From Hyphomonas chukchiensis (lineage in GTDB: Bacteria > Pseudomonadota > Alphaproteobacteria > Caulobacterales > Hyphomonadaceae), in contig NZ_AWFG01000030.1 in the NCBI RefSeq assembly GCF_000682695.1, positions 1 to 64,000 on the forward strand: a stretch of DNA of 64,000 bases, given 5' to 3'. Numbering within the stretch: position 1 is the stretch's first letter; every line of letters begins with the position of its first letter. Below, in pieces: positions 41,284 to 50,063 of this stretch. The position numbers and the translations under genes are program-made. Under the pieces are notes generated by a model. It was not told the origin of the DNA, made no database searches, and saw only the letters and a list, made by a program, of their open reading frames with translations.

Positions 41284-42831
41284 TCAGCCCTCCGCGCGAC
41301 GTGTCACGCCAAACTTGTCCAGCACATTGCGTGTGATTGCGGCCACGAAGGGATCGTTCGCAGCAAGGCCGTGCGCCCATTCCGTCGTGCCGGAATTGAA
41401 GACCTCGCCTTTGCCCCGTTTGAAGCTTGTGATCATAGTGTGTCCACGCAGGACGCGCTGCTGTGATTCCGGAGAGCTGTCGCCATAGGTCACTTCGGCA
41501 ATGACATCGAGTTTCTCCGGCGGGATCATCGCGGCATATCCAGTCTCGGCGTCTTCCCCAAAAGCCACCGGCGCGAGCGCAATGATCTCGAGGTTTGCCG
41601 GGACGCCCAGCGTCGGGATAGAGCGGGGCAGGCCATCCTTGCCGAACTCGAACAGGCAGCCGTCACTCTCATAGCCGATGAGCGGAATGTCACCGCCCAG
41701 CACGTCCCCATAGAAGAGATCGGAGCCTTCAAGTGCCCAGTGGCGGTCATTGTAGACGGTGAACCCGCCCTGGCCGCGTGACACGCACATGCCGAGTCGG
41801 TGGTAGCCGCCGAAATTGAAGCTGAGGCCGGTCAGCTCTGCTTCCGGTGCGCCAAAAGCGGGGTGCGACCAGAGGTGTGTGGCCTGATCGGCCGGAACGT
41901 CTTCGGCATCGAAACCCCTCCACTTGTGGCAGATATAGGTGCGGCCATCGTCTTCCCAGCGCACTTTCCAGAAGCAGGTATTGCCGGAGAGAATGGCCAC
42001 ATTGCCACCCGCATCGACAAAGCGCTCGACCTGCGCGCGCTCATTGCCGGACCAGTATTCGCTGTGACCGACAAAATAGGCGGATTCATAGTTTTCGAGA
42101 ATTGATTGATCGACGTCGAGGTCATAGTCCGTCACGAAATCCAGCATATAGCCTTCCGCCTCAGCCCAGGCGACGAAAGCATGCTCCCACTTGTGCAGGA
42201 AGCCGGCCGAGCCATCATAGGGCGACACCCGGTGCTCGCGCATGAATTTCGGATCAGCCGCCCAGGGCTTTTCCTTGAAATCGCGCTTGCGCATGTTGAC
42301 CAGCCTCGGCGGGTTTTCCGGTGGCGCAATGATCATCTGTACGAAGGGACGCTGGGTGGAGAGCACACCGATTGCCTCGTCCATGGCCTGCGCAAAGGGC
42401 ACCGTGCCGTTCATCAGGCCTGTCACGTTGGAATAGGCGTTCGCACCTCCCCACCAGTTGTAGGAATGGTAGGTATTGGTGGACAGGACCATGACGGCTT
42501 TCGAGCCTGCCGTCCCGGCGGCCGGACGTATGCAGACAAAATGGTGAGTCTCTTCTCCGGCGGCGTCCGTCAGGCAGATGTCGTAATACCCTGACCTCCA
42601 GTCCTCGCCGGCTGTTACTTCGAGCGCCGCGGGCCAGTTGCAGCCGTCCCTGTCGACGTGGGGCGGGACAGGGTAGTCGCCTGCTTCAACGCCATCCATT
42701 GTCAGCACGTTCTCGCGCTTTGCGCCGACACGGGCGATCTCCAGGCGGCATGGTCCATTCTTGACGGTTGCGTGCAATGCAAAAGTCTCGCCCGGGCGGA
42801 CGCTGAGGCGGTCGGTATAACAAGCAAGCAT
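41284..42831 (-). CDS. N,N-dimethylformamidase beta-subunit-like protein
   Basis: A 515-residue protein matching the large-subunit domain of N,N-dimethylformamidase (an iron amidohydrolase). An N-terminal beta-sandwich-like part (SVRPGETFALHATVKNG) is followed by a central catalytic-like part with VLSTNTYHSYNWWGGANAYSN (about 113-133), LDFVTDYDLD, YFVGHSEYWSGNERAQVERFVDAGGNVAILSGNTCFW and ICHKWRGFDAED. The end, RGKGEVFNSGTTEWAHGL, resembles the usual family C-terminus. The small alpha subunit of true DMFase is not encoded nearby. It probably hydrolyses an amide or formamide-type bond. AGGAG lies 7 bases before the start. It is the last gene of the PfkB-aldolase operon. Confidence 0.82.
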   Translation of the reverse strand: MLACYTDRLSVRPGETFALHATVKNGPCRLEIARVGAKRENVLTMDGVEAGDYPVPPHVDRDGCNWPAALEVTAGEDWRSGYYDICLTDAAGEETHHFVCIRPAAGTAGSKAVMVLSTNTYHSYNWWGGANAYSNVTGLMNGTVPFAQAMDEAIGVLSTQRPFVQMIIAPPENPPRLVNMRKRDFKEKPWAADPKFMREHRVSPYDGSAGFLHKWEHAFVAWAEAEGYMLDFVTDYDLDVDQSILENYESAYFVGHSEYWSGNERAQVERFVDAGGNVAILSGNTCFWKVRWEDDGRTYICHKWRGFDAEDVPADQATHLWSHPAFGAPEAELTGLSFNFGGYHRLGMCVSRGQGGFTVYNDRHWALEGSDLFYGDVLGGDIPLIGYESDGCLFEFGKDGLPRSIPTLGVPANLEIIALAPVAFGEDAETGYAAMIPPEKLDVIAEVTYGDSSPESQQRVLRGHTMITSFKRGKGEVFNSGTTEWAHGLAANDPFVAAITRNVLDKFGVTRRAEG

Positions 42832-42911
42832 GCGACGCTCCTAATTGGGTGCTTCAGTGATGGTAGCTATAGATATCTTATGTGCAAGGGCGGCGCGTCC
42901 GGCTGCGGCAT

Positions 42912-43571
42912 TCAGCCTTGCTTCTTCTGTCCATAGGTCTTGAAGCGATCCATGATGCGCGACATTTCATCGTCTGAAAGCAGGGCAGGGCCCCCAATGG
43001 CCAGGGTGCCCCAATAGATCGCAGCCTGTTCTTCCACTTCCTCGGCAATCAAAAGTGCGTGCTTGAGGCTTGGTGCGATGACGACCTGACCATGATTGGC
43101 CATGAGGGCGGCATAGCGGCCGTCGAGCGTTGCGATCACGGATTCGGCCAGCTCAGCCGATCCGAATGTGGCGTAGGGGGCGACTGGAATGCTCGCGCCG
43201 CCACTGACGGCGACCATATAATGGAGGGGCGGAATTTCCCGATGGGCGCAGGCCAGCATTGTCGCGTGACGGGAATGGCAGTGGACGACCGCGTTGACAT
43301 CAGGCCGCAGGGCCAAAAGCTGTTGGTGCATGCGCCATTCGCTTGATGGCCGCATGACGTTAGGATCAAAGTGACCCTCGGCGTCGACCAGGACGATGTG
43401 TTCCGGTTGCAGCGCGCTCGGCGGAATGCCTGTCGGTGTTACCAGAAGCGAGCTTCCAAGCCGCGCCGAGACATTACCGGATGTGCCACGGTTCAGGCCG
43501 CGGGCATCCATCGCTTGCATGACCTCGGTAATCTGCTCGCGCAGCTTGTTTTCAAGTGCCTTGTCCATCAT
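42912..43571 (-). CDS. Class II aldolase/adducin family protein
   Basis: A 219-residue zinc aldolase related to L-fuculose-phosphate and ribulose-phosphate enzymes. The expected active-site residues are visible: Glu in PSSEWRMH, the metal histidines in VVHCHSRHA, and a third in MANHGQVV. GTSGNVSAR near residue 30 forms the phosphate-binding loop. Its start overlaps the stop of the PfkB kinase gene (TGATG), so a kinase-then-aldolase sequence, phosphorylating a hydroxy compound and then cleaving a C-C bond, is strongly suggested. Which phosphorylated compound is split is unknown. Confidence 0.9.
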   Translation of the reverse strand: MMDKALENKLREQITEVMQAMDARGLNRGTSGNVSARLGSSLLVTPTGIPPSALQPEHIVLVDAEGHFDPNVMRPSSEWRMHQQLLALRPDVNAVVHCHSRHATMLACAHREIPPLHYMVAVSGGASIPVAPYATFGSAELAESVIATLDGRYAALMANHGQVVIAPSLKHALLIAEEVEEQAAIYWGTLAIGGPALLSDDEMSRIMDRFKTYGQKKQG

Positions 43572-44512
43572 GCATCCTCAAGTACGGTTAGTGTGTGCAT
43601 GGCCACCTCTGTTGCTGCGAAGCTTTCGAGTTTGCCATAAGTTGCAAGTCCTTGCGCCACCTGCGCGGCCGTCGCAGCCGCGAACCGAAGGGCTTCAAGA
43701 TCAGCCCAGCCCCTCAGATGGGCGGCGATAAAGCCGGCACAAAATGAGTCGCCGCAAGTTGTCGTGTCGGCGACCTTTACCGAAAACGCGGGCAGTCGCC
43801 CCGTCAGATCACCTGCTGCCATCACTGCTCCGGCGCGGCCGTTCTTTATGACGCAATTGCGCGCGCCCATGGCCAGGAAAGCCTTGGCGGCCATGGCAAG
43901 ATCATCTTCGCCGGTTATGCGGCGGGCTTCGTCGGCACTCGGCAGGAACCAGTCCACATGGGGAAGTATAAGCGCCAGTTCGTCACGTGCGCCGGGGCCT
44001 GGCGCGATCAGGTCGCACACAACCATTGCGCCATTCTCGTGCGCCAGTTTCAGGAGCTCTGCGCCCGGTCCGCCGTCGAAGGTGGGGGCACCGATCGCGC
44101 CATAGTGCAGGCATCGCGTATTTTGCACCGCTGCTTTCAGTGCGTCGGACAAGGGCGGAACCGATCCGGCACCCGGCGCATGAAGCGTGGGCCTGCGTCC
44201 CTCATCATCGATAGGCAGAATGGTTGTAGAGGTTGGCATGCCCGCCAGTGTCTGAACGAGCTGTGTGTCGACGCCGCCCTCTTCCAGCGCAAAGCGCACG
44301 AGACGCCCGGTGAGATCATCGCCGACTGCACCAGCGAGCGCAGTTTGCACGCCAAGGCGCGCCGCGATACAGGCGGTGCCGCCAGCTGTTCCGGCGGGTG
44401 CACAAGCAATCTGCTCAATCAGCCGCCCGCCCTCATTGGCTGGAATGTCAGTGATCGGGCGACCGACCACGTCCAGCGTTATGAGCCCGACGCAAATAAG
44501 TTCCTGTTTCAC
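43568..44512 (-). CDS. PfkB family carbohydrate kinase
   Basis: A 314-residue ribokinase-like kinase. The N-terminal ICVGLITLDVVG and GGTACIAARLG glycine motif (44-54) match PfkB signature 1, and VADTTTCGDSFCAGFIAA near residue 245 matches signature 2. In the usual DTxGAGD motif the GAG that forms the anion hole is replaced by TCG here, while the catalytic Asp is kept; this is unusual for the family. It is the first gene of a minus-strand operon with the aldolase and DMFase-like genes, divergent from the aminotransferase gene across a strong palindrome. Confidence 0.89.
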   Translation of the reverse strand: MKQELICVGLITLDVVGRPITDIPANEGGRLIEQIACAPAGTAGGTACIAARLGVQTALAGAVGDDLTGRLVRFALEEGGVDTQLVQTLAGMPTSTTILPIDDEGRRPTLHAPGAGSVPPLSDALKAAVQNTRCLHYGAIGAPTFDGGPGAELLKLAHENGAMVVCDLIAPGPGARDELALILPHVDWFLPSADEARRITGEDDLAMAAKAFLAMGARNCVIKNGRAGAVMAAGDLTGRLPAFSVKVADTTTCGDSFCAGFIAAHLRGWADLEALRFAAATAAQVAQGLATYGKLESFAATEVAMHTLTVLEDA

Positions 44513-44559
44513 GGACGATCCTCCATAATTCGCCTTGCGATCCTAGACATAAATAGTAA

Positions 44560-44577
44560 GATAGTCAAAACTATCAT
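44560..44577. promoter_or_regulatory. Candidate TetR-regulon site 3: GATAGT-CAAA-ACTATC palindrome
   Basis: Six-base perfect arms (44560-44565, 44570-44575) with a CAAA centre, in the divergent region between the PfkB and aminotransferase operons. It is the most symmetric of three related sites and well placed to control both directions. Confidence 0.5.
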
Positions 44578-44599
44578 TATTGAAATTAGCGAGGGTGTC

Positions 44600-45877
44600 A
44601 TGTGGTCCAATTCTGTTGACAAGAATTTGCGCGAACGCGCCGAGGCGGTGATCCCCGGCGGCATGTACGGCCACCAGTCCGTTCGCCTCCTTCCGGATGA
44701 TTACCCGCAATTCTTTGATCGGGCGTCCGGCGCCTATCTGTGGGACGTCGATGGCAACCGCTATATTGATTTCATGTGCGGGTACGGTCCCAATCTGTTT
44801 GGCTACGGGCAGCCGGATATCGACGCGGCCTATATCGACCGCATGAAGCAAGGGGACACGATGACGGGTCCTGCCGGCCTGATGGTGGACCTCGCCGAAC
44901 AGATGACTGCGCTCGTTACGCATGCTGACTGGGCGATGTTCTGCAAGAACGGAACGGACGCGACAACGATGGCAATGATGATTGCCCGCAACCATACGCG
45001 CCGCAAGACCATCGTGCTCGCCAAGGGCGCCTATCACGGCGCGGCGCCCTGGTGCACGCCCTTGCGCAACGGTGTTGTGCCGAGCGACCGGGCGCATCAG
45101 ATTTTCTACGATTATAATAGCGTCGAAAGCCTGGAGGCGGCTGTCCGCGAGGCTGGCGATGATCTGGCGGCTATCTTTGCCTCACCCATCAAGCACGACA
45201 CATTTGTGGACCAGGAAGATGTTGATCCGGCCTATGCCCGCCGGGCACGCGAACTCTGCGACGAAACCGGCGCGCTGCTGATTGTGGATGATGTGCGCGC
45301 TGGCCTGCGCCTCGCGCGCGATTGTAGCTGGGCGCGCGTCGGTATCGAGCCCGACCTTTCCAGTTGGGGCAAGTCGATTGCCAATGGGCATCCGATCTCT
45401 GCGCTTCTGGGTGCTGAGAAAGCCCGCGCGGCGGCCGCGACAATCTATGCTACCGGATCCTACTGGTTCTCCGCTGCTCCGATGGCGGCATCTCTGGCAA
45501 CGCTGAAAATGGTTCGCGAGACCGATTACTTAGAGCACACCCAAGTGCTGGGTGAGCGTCTGAGATCCGGGCTGAACGAAGCCGCGACACGCCACGGATT
45601 TGCACTTCGGCAAACCGGTCCGGCCGTCATGCCGCTTATCATGTTCGACGATGATCCCGGCCTGGGCAAGGGCTATCTCTGGAATGACGCGCTGATGAAG
45701 CGCGGCGTTTATTTCCACCCTTGGCACAACATGTTCATATGCGCAGCCATGACGGAAAAAGACATCGACGACACACTCCAGGCCAGCGATGAGGCCTTTA
45801 AAATCGTACGCGATGCGGGGTCGATTCCGCCAGTTGAAAAGCTCGCTGTACTGAGCAAACTCCCAAATGCCGACTGA
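44600..45877 (+). CDS. Class III aminotransferase, glutamate-1-semialdehyde aminomutase-like
   Basis: A 425-residue PLP enzyme. The N-terminal IPGGMYGHQSVR and RYIDFMCGYGPNLFGYG fit the GSA-aminomutase branch. MFCKNGTDATTMAM is the phosphate region, VDDVRAGLRL contains the PLP-binding Asp, and SWGKSIANGHPISALLG carries the Schiff-base Lys. The frame extends far upstream, but ATG 44600 gives the standard start and has GAGGG before it. It is not expected to be the heme-pathway enzyme, because it sits in a catabolic operon with alanine racemase and D-amino-acid dehydrogenase. It probably moves an amino group of the cluster's substrate. Confidence 0.9.
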   Translation: MWSNSVDKNLRERAEAVIPGGMYGHQSVRLLPDDYPQFFDRASGAYLWDVDGNRYIDFMCGYGPNLFGYGQPDIDAAYIDRMKQGDTMTGPAGLMVDLAEQMTALVTHADWAMFCKNGTDATTMAMMIARNHTRRKTIVLAKGAYHGAAPWCTPLRNGVVPSDRAHQIFYDYNSVESLEAAVREAGDDLAAIFASPIKHDTFVDQEDVDPAYARRARELCDETGALLIVDDVRAGLRLARDCSWARVGIEPDLSSWGKSIANGHPISALLGAEKARAAAATIYATGSYWFSAAPMAASLATLKMVRETDYLEHTQVLGERLRSGLNEAATRHGFALRQTGPAVMPLIMFDDDPGLGKGYLWNDALMKRGVYFHPWHNMFICAAMTEKDIDDTLQASDEAFKIVRDAGSIPPVEKLAVLSKLPNAD

Positions 45878-47033
45878 GTCAGCTGCGCGGCTGAATGAAA
45901 TCTCCAACCGGCCGGGGGCATCCGCTCCGGCCGAGGCGGGCGTTCTGTCGGTAGACCTTTCGGCCATCATTGCAAACTATCGCCTCGTCCAAGCGAAAGC
46001 GCCTTCAGCGCGCGTGGGGGCGGTGGTCAAGGCGGATGCCTATGGGCTTGGCGCGCGGACGATCGCGCCAGTGCTTGCGGGTGCAGGTTGCCGCGATTTC
46101 TTTGTGGCGCATCTCGCAGAGGCGCTGGAACTGGTTTCAGGCCTTCCCGAATCTGCGCGCCTCTATGTGCTCAATGGTCTCGCGCCCGGAATGGAAAGCC
46201 TCTGTGCGGATGCCGGCATCGTTCCGGTTCTCAACACGTTGGAGCAAGCGCGTGACTGGCAAGCGTATGCAACTGCGGTTGGTCGGAAACTGCCGGCTGT
46301 CCTGCAGGTAGATACCGGCATGTCACGTCTCGGCCTCGGCGCGGATGAGCTGGAAACACTTTTGCGACAACCCGGCTTCCTTGACTGGGTCGAGGTCCGG
46401 GTGGTGATGAGCCACCTGGCCTGTGCCGATATGCCGGATTCCCCGGCCAATGCCGAACAAGTCCGACGCTTTGCCGAGATGGCATCTCAGCTGCCAGAGG
46501 CGGAGCAATCCCTGGCAAACTCCGCTGCCGTACTCGGCATGTCAGATTGCGTGGGTGGTCTGGTCCGGCCGGGCCTGTTGCTTTATGGCATTGATCCCCT
46601 GTCGCCCGCGACGGCGGGTCTTCATCCCGCCATCACGCTTGATGCGCGTGTGATCCAGGTCCGGTCCGTGCAGGCCGGAGTCGGTGTTGGCTATGACCAT
46701 GATTATGTGACGCCATCGCCACGCCGGCTTGCAACCCTGTCTGTCGGCTATGCAGATGGCTGGCCTCGTGCACTCGGTGGCAAAGGGGCTGTCTGGATAA
46801 ACGATGTTTGTCTTCCGCTTGTCGGACGCGTCTCGATGGATACGTGCGTGGCGGATGTGACGGATATTCCGGCAGGATGCATTCAACCGGGCGACAAGGT
46901 CGAACTTATCGGTCCGCACCAGAGCGTGTCTGAACTGGCCGCCCTGCTCGAAACAGCGCCGCATGCAATTCTAACCGGTCTCGGAAACCGTTTCGAGCGG
47001 CGCTTCACCGGCCATGCTCTCCCGCAGGCTTAG
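45867..47033 (+). CDS. alr: Alanine racemase (or related amino-acid racemase)
   Basis: A 388-residue fold-III PLP enzyme. The Schiff-base Lys55 is in VVKADAYGLG. The conserved Arg/Tyr regions include RLGLGADEL and GVGYDHDYVTP, and LATLSVGYADGWPRAL with SMDTCVADVT shows the C-terminal domain. An N-terminal extension of about 25 residues precedes the usual start. It overlaps the aminotransferase gene by 11 bases and lies 9 bases before the D-amino-acid dehydrogenase gene. Paired with that enzyme it would convert an L-amino acid to the D-form for oxidation, the logic of the dad catabolic operon, so a catabolic rather than cell-wall racemase is likely. Confidence 0.92.
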   Translation: MPTESAARLNEISNRPGASAPAEAGVLSVDLSAIIANYRLVQAKAPSARVGAVVKADAYGLGARTIAPVLAGAGCRDFFVAHLAEALELVSGLPESARLYVLNGLAPGMESLCADAGIVPVLNTLEQARDWQAYATAVGRKLPAVLQVDTGMSRLGLGADELETLLRQPGFLDWVEVRVVMSHLACADMPDSPANAEQVRRFAEMASQLPEAEQSLANSAAVLGMSDCVGGLVRPGLLLYGIDPLSPATAGLHPAITLDARVIQVRSVQAGVGVGYDHDYVTPSPRRLATLSVGYADGWPRALGGKGAVWINDVCLPLVGRVSMDTCVADVTDIPAGCIQPGDKVELIGPHQSVSELAALLETAPHAILTGLGNRFERRFTGHALPQA

Positions 47034-47042
47034 GAGTATGTC

Positions 47043-48287
47043 ATGAAAGTTGTAATTCTGGGCGCGGGTGTCGTCGGTGTGACGACGGCCTATTATGCCT
47101 CCCTTGCGGGACATGATGTCACCGTGATTGACCGTCAGTCGGGACCGGCCCTTGAGACGAGTTTCGCCAATGCCGGGGAGATATCGCCCGGCTACGCGGC
47201 GCCATGGGCGGCGCCGGGCATTCCGGCGAAGGCCCTCAAGTGGCTGCTCATGGAGCACGCGCCCCTTATCGTGCAGCCACGGCTTGACCCTGCCATGATT
47301 AGCTGGGGACTACGTATGCTGCGCAATTGCACGCCGCAGCGATACGCCATCAATAAGGCGCGGATGGTGCGTCTCTCGACCTATAGCCGCGAGATGCTGC
47401 AGCACTTGAGAGAAACTGAGGCCATCGAGTACGACCACCGCACGCTTGGGACTCTCCAGCTTTTCCGGACGCAGGCCCAGCTTGATTCCGCTGAAATGGA
47501 TATCGGTATCCTCAAAAGTGAAGGTGTGAATTTTGAACTCCTCGATGCGGAAGGGTGTCGCCGGGTCGAACCGGGCCTGAGTAAGGCAGAGACGCCGATT
47601 GCGGGCGGCTTGCGCCTGCCCGGAGACGAAACGGGCGATTGTTTCAAATTTACGCAGGCGCTGGCCAAAGTCGCCGAGGATCGCGCCGTGCATTTCCTGT
47701 GGAATACGCCGATCGAAAAACTGGAGCGCCGAGGCAACCGTGTCTCGGTTCGCGTTGAAGGCAAAAGCCTTGAAGCGGATGCTTTTGTCCTTGCTTGCGG
47801 AAGCTGGTCACCTGTCTTGGCGCGTCCACTTGGGCTGCGCCTGCCGGTTTATCCGGTAAAGGGCTATTCCATAACCGTACCTGTGGGGGACGACCAAAGT
47901 GCGCCGCAATCCACGCTGCTGGACGAAAGCTATAAAGTGGCTATCACCCGGCTTGGGGATCGCATCCGTGTAGGCGGCATGGCAGAGCTTGCAGGCTTCG
48001 ATCGCAGTCTGAATCTCCGGCGCCAGAGAACGCTGGAACACTCGCTGACCAGCCTGTTTCCGCATGCGTCTGACTCTACCGAGCGGTCTTTCTGGTCCGG
48101 TTTCCGACCCATGACACCGGATGGCACGCCGCTGATCGGCAAGACGCAGTTTGATAATTTATATCTCAACACAGGCCATGGTACGCTGGGGTGGACAATG
48201 TCATGCGGATCCGCGCGGGTTGTGGCAGACCTGATCTCGGGCCGGACGCCGGATATTCGCGCTGATGATCTGGGCCTGGGGCGCTAG
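47043..48287 (+). CDS. dadA: D-amino-acid dehydrogenase
   Basis: A 414-residue FAD flavoprotein of the DadA/DAO family. The N-terminal [21 protein letters not shown] (3-23) binds [23 protein letters not shown] (about 38-57) is diagnostic for DadA, and the C-terminal [15 protein letters not shown] closes the FAD site. It oxidises D-amino acids to 2-oxo acids at the inner face of the membrane, passing electrons to the respiratory chain. It is the last gene of the aminotransferase-racemase operon and is convergent with the flagellar motE-like gene, 12 bases away. It marks the end of the catabolic region. Confidence 0.93.
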   Translation: MKVVILGAGVVGVTTAYYASLAGHDVTVIDRQSGPALETSFANAGEISPGYAAPWAAPGIPAKALKWLLMEHAPLIVQPRLDPAMISWGLRMLRNCTPQRYAINKARMVRLSTYSREMLQHLRETEAIEYDHRTLGTLQLFRTQAQLDSAEMDIGILKSEGVNFELLDAEGCRRVEPGLSKAETPIAGGLRLPGDETGDCFKFTQALAKVAEDRAVHFLWNTPIEKLERRGNRVSVRVEGKSLEADAFVLACGSWSPVLARPLGLRLPVYPVKGYSITVPVGDDQSAPQSTLLDESYKVAITRLGDRIRVGGMAELAGFDRSLNLRRQRTLEHSLTSLFPHASDSTERSFWSGFRPMTPDGTPLIGKTQFDNLYLNTGHGTLGWTMSCGSARVVADLISGRTPDIRADDLGLGR

Positions 48288-48299
48288 GCCAGCACAAAC

Positions 48300-48923
48300 T
48301 TAATTGGAAGCGGCGGAATCCCGAATATCGGCATTCAGTTCGGCGAGTTTCAGGCTCACGGCATAAGCCTTGCGGGTCTCCATGCTGGCCATGATGAGGC
48401 CGGCCTGTTCGCTGCGCATAAGGCGGAGGAAGTTGCCGGCAAAATCGGGCTCCATCTGATTGAAGATGGCGGCTGCCTGGTCTGGCTTCATCGAGCCGTA
48501 CATGCGGGCAAGATGCATGATGTCCTCGTCCGAGGCCGTCTGCATTTCTTTCCAGCGCGCTTCCAGTGTTTCCTGAAGGGCGTTCAACTCGGCTGTGCGG
48601 CTGTCGAGGTCGAGTTCGCGAGCCTTCAATGCCAGTGTTTCTTCCTGCAGCTGGTCTTCCTGCGCGGCGATCAATTCCTGCTCGGCCGTAATCGCAGCCG
48701 CTGTCTCTGCGGTGAAGCAGACTTCGTCGATTGGGCGGGCCTCGGGCGCGGCTACGGTCTCGGCCACTTCGTGGGTGGCCTCTTCGCCCGCGTGTGGGCC
48801 AGCACCCAGGGCTTCAGCAGCTGTCGCAAGGTTGCTGGGAAGGAAACGCACGGCGGCTCCGACGGCAAAGAGGATGCCGAGCGTCAGGAGGACATACGAG
48901 CCGCGGTTGTTCAATGGTTTCAT
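48300..48923 (-). CDS. MotE-like flagellar protein
   Basis: A 207-residue protein starting MKPLNNRGSYVLLTLG, with one N-terminal membrane segment (about 9-27). A long charged coiled coil (about 75-130, LQEETLALKARELDLDSRTAELNALQ) follows, and then a C-terminal MgtE-N-like helical domain (MKPDQAAAIFNQMEPDFAGNFLRLM). This layout matches MotE, a periplasmic chaperone for MotC in rhizobia and related MgtE-N-like flagellar proteins. ATG 48923 lies just after the DUF6468 stop; an upstream in-frame ATG would overlap that gene. It fits with the MotC-like protein encoded at 62127. Confidence 0.8.
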   Translation of the reverse strand: MKPLNNRGSYVLLTLGILFAVGAAVRFLPSNLATAAEALGAGPHAGEEATHEVAETVAAPEARPIDEVCFTAETAAAITAEQELIAAQEDQLQEETLALKARELDLDSRTAELNALQETLEARWKEMQTASDEDIMHLARMYGSMKPDQAAAIFNQMEPDFAGNFLRLMRSEQAGLIMASMETRKAYAVSLKLAELNADIRDSAASN

Positions 48924-48927
48924 GGCG

Positions 48928-49407
48928 TTAGTCCGCCGGATACGGGATGGCAGGCCTGCGCGCAGGCACGGTGCTTCGCGCCGCATCGCCTTCGGTCAAA
49001 TCCCGGAATTCCTGCATCATATTTGTCATTTCAACGATCCGGCTCTTCGACTGGTCGAGGATGATCCGCATCATGATGCCGAGTTCGGTTTGGGTATTGG
49101 TCACCTGGTCGACAGCGCTTTGCTGGGTGGTTTCCAATGAGGACTGGACCGTCTCGAGGCGGGCGCAGGTCGCATTGGCTTCTTCGAGGAGACCGGCAAG
49201 GCGCCCGGCCATTTCGCCGACATGCGACCGGGTTTCCTGCGTGGAACTCGACATGGCCGAGATCGACTTGGACATGGCCAGGATCGTGGCGCCAAGGCCG
49301 TCCTTGGTGTTTTGCAGCGCCTTCAGGCGCCGACTGAGCACGAAGCAGTAGACGCAGGCCGCACTCGACACCAGGATGATCGCAATGTCTGTGGGTTCGA
49401 AACTCAT
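48928..49407 (-). CDS. DUF6468 family flagellar-cluster protein
   Basis: A 159-residue protein with one N-terminal membrane helix (about 7-24, IAIILVSSAACVYCFVL) and a long helical cytoplasmic or periplasmic part (RRLKALQNTKDGLGATILAMSKSISAM, then a coiled coil to about 130). It matches the DUF6468 proteins found next to fliL and motE-like genes in alphaproteobacterial flagellar clusters. Function is unknown. It is 5 bases or less from both neighbours, so it is cotranscribed with fliL and the motE-like gene. Confidence 0.82.
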   Translation of the reverse strand: MSFEPTDIAIILVSSAACVYCFVLSRRLKALQNTKDGLGATILAMSKSISAMSSSTQETRSHVGEMAGRLAGLLEEANATCARLETVQSSLETTQQSAVDQVTNTQTELGIMMRIILDQSKSRIVEMTNMMQEFRDLTEGDAARSTVPARRPAIPYPAD

Positions 49408-49411
49408 CGCG

Positions 49412-49936
49412 CTACCTCAACAGGAATTCTGTAATCAGGACGCCGTCGGATACGCCGCCGCCCAGAACGAGTTGCGAGCGCCGCCCCAGCTGGTCCCGCA
49501 TATGCGAATAGAAACCGGGATTCTCGAAATCTGTCAGCTCCACAGACCGCAGATAGTTGGTGAAGGCGTCTATCAGCACAGGTTCCGCATCGGTCACAAT
49601 GGTCGTGTTACCCGTATCGCAAATGATCGCAATCTTCAGCTTGATGTATCGCGTCGCCGGTTCGCTTCCGATCGTGACGAGAATATCCCGAAGTTCGACA
49701 TAGGACTGGTTTGGCTTGATCGACGATTCGGCGACTGCAGGTGATTCTCCGGGGGCGCAGGCAGGGGTCGCCTCGACGGGAGCGGAAGGCGTCAGAAAAT
49801 AGACTGTGGCGAAAGAGGTTGCGAGCGCGCCAACGGCGAGTAGCGCAATGCCGACCACGCCACCAGACTTCGCACCATCCGGTGCGGCTTCTGCTCCATC
49901 AGTCGTTGTGGCTTTCGAAGCCTTCTTCCCCGCCAT
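49412..49936 (-). CDS. fliL: FliL-like flagellar basal-body-associated protein
   Basis: A 174-residue single-pass inner-membrane protein: basic cytoplasmic N-terminus, membrane segment about 27-49 (VVGIALLAVGALATSFATVYFL), and a periplasmic FliL domain with YVELRDILVTIG, RYIKLKIAIIC and VLIDAFTNYLRSVE. FliL surrounds the stator and supports torque at high load. It heads the minus-strand operon and is divergent from fliF across 127 bases that contain a CtrA-box-like sequence. The C-terminal VLITEFLLR is typical of the family. Confidence 0.9.
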   Translation of the reverse strand: MAGKKASKATTTDGAEAAPDGAKSGGVVGIALLAVGALATSFATVYFLTPSAPVEATPACAPGESPAVAESSIKPNQSYVELRDILVTIGSEPATRYIKLKIAIICDTGNTTIVTDAEPVLIDAFTNYLRSVELTDFENPGFYSHMRDQLGRRSQLVLGGGVSDGVLITEFLLR

Positions 49937-49987
49937 AGGCAGTCACCTAATTTACCATCCCTGATGCCTGTTAAACAAATGTTGGGG

Positions 49988-50003
49988 TAAAGGAACCGTT
50001 AAC
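49988..50003. promoter_or_regulatory. CtrA-box-like sequence TAAA-N7-TTAAC
   Basis: One mismatch to the TTAA-N7-TTAAC consensus of the alphaproteobacterial cell-cycle regulator CtrA, located between the divergent fliL and fliF genes about 60 bases before fliF. Similar boxes lie at 59317 and 60255. Confidence 0.45.
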
Positions 50004-50063
50004 AATTACTCGTAATAAATTAACCAATACCGGGAGCAGGGTTCAGTTTGGAGTTGGTGGGTT

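Noticed and set aside
43958-44599. Long N-terminal extension of the aminotransferase frame
   Set aside because: It overlaps the divergent PfkB gene, and the standard aminotransferase start is at ATG 44600 with a ribosome site.
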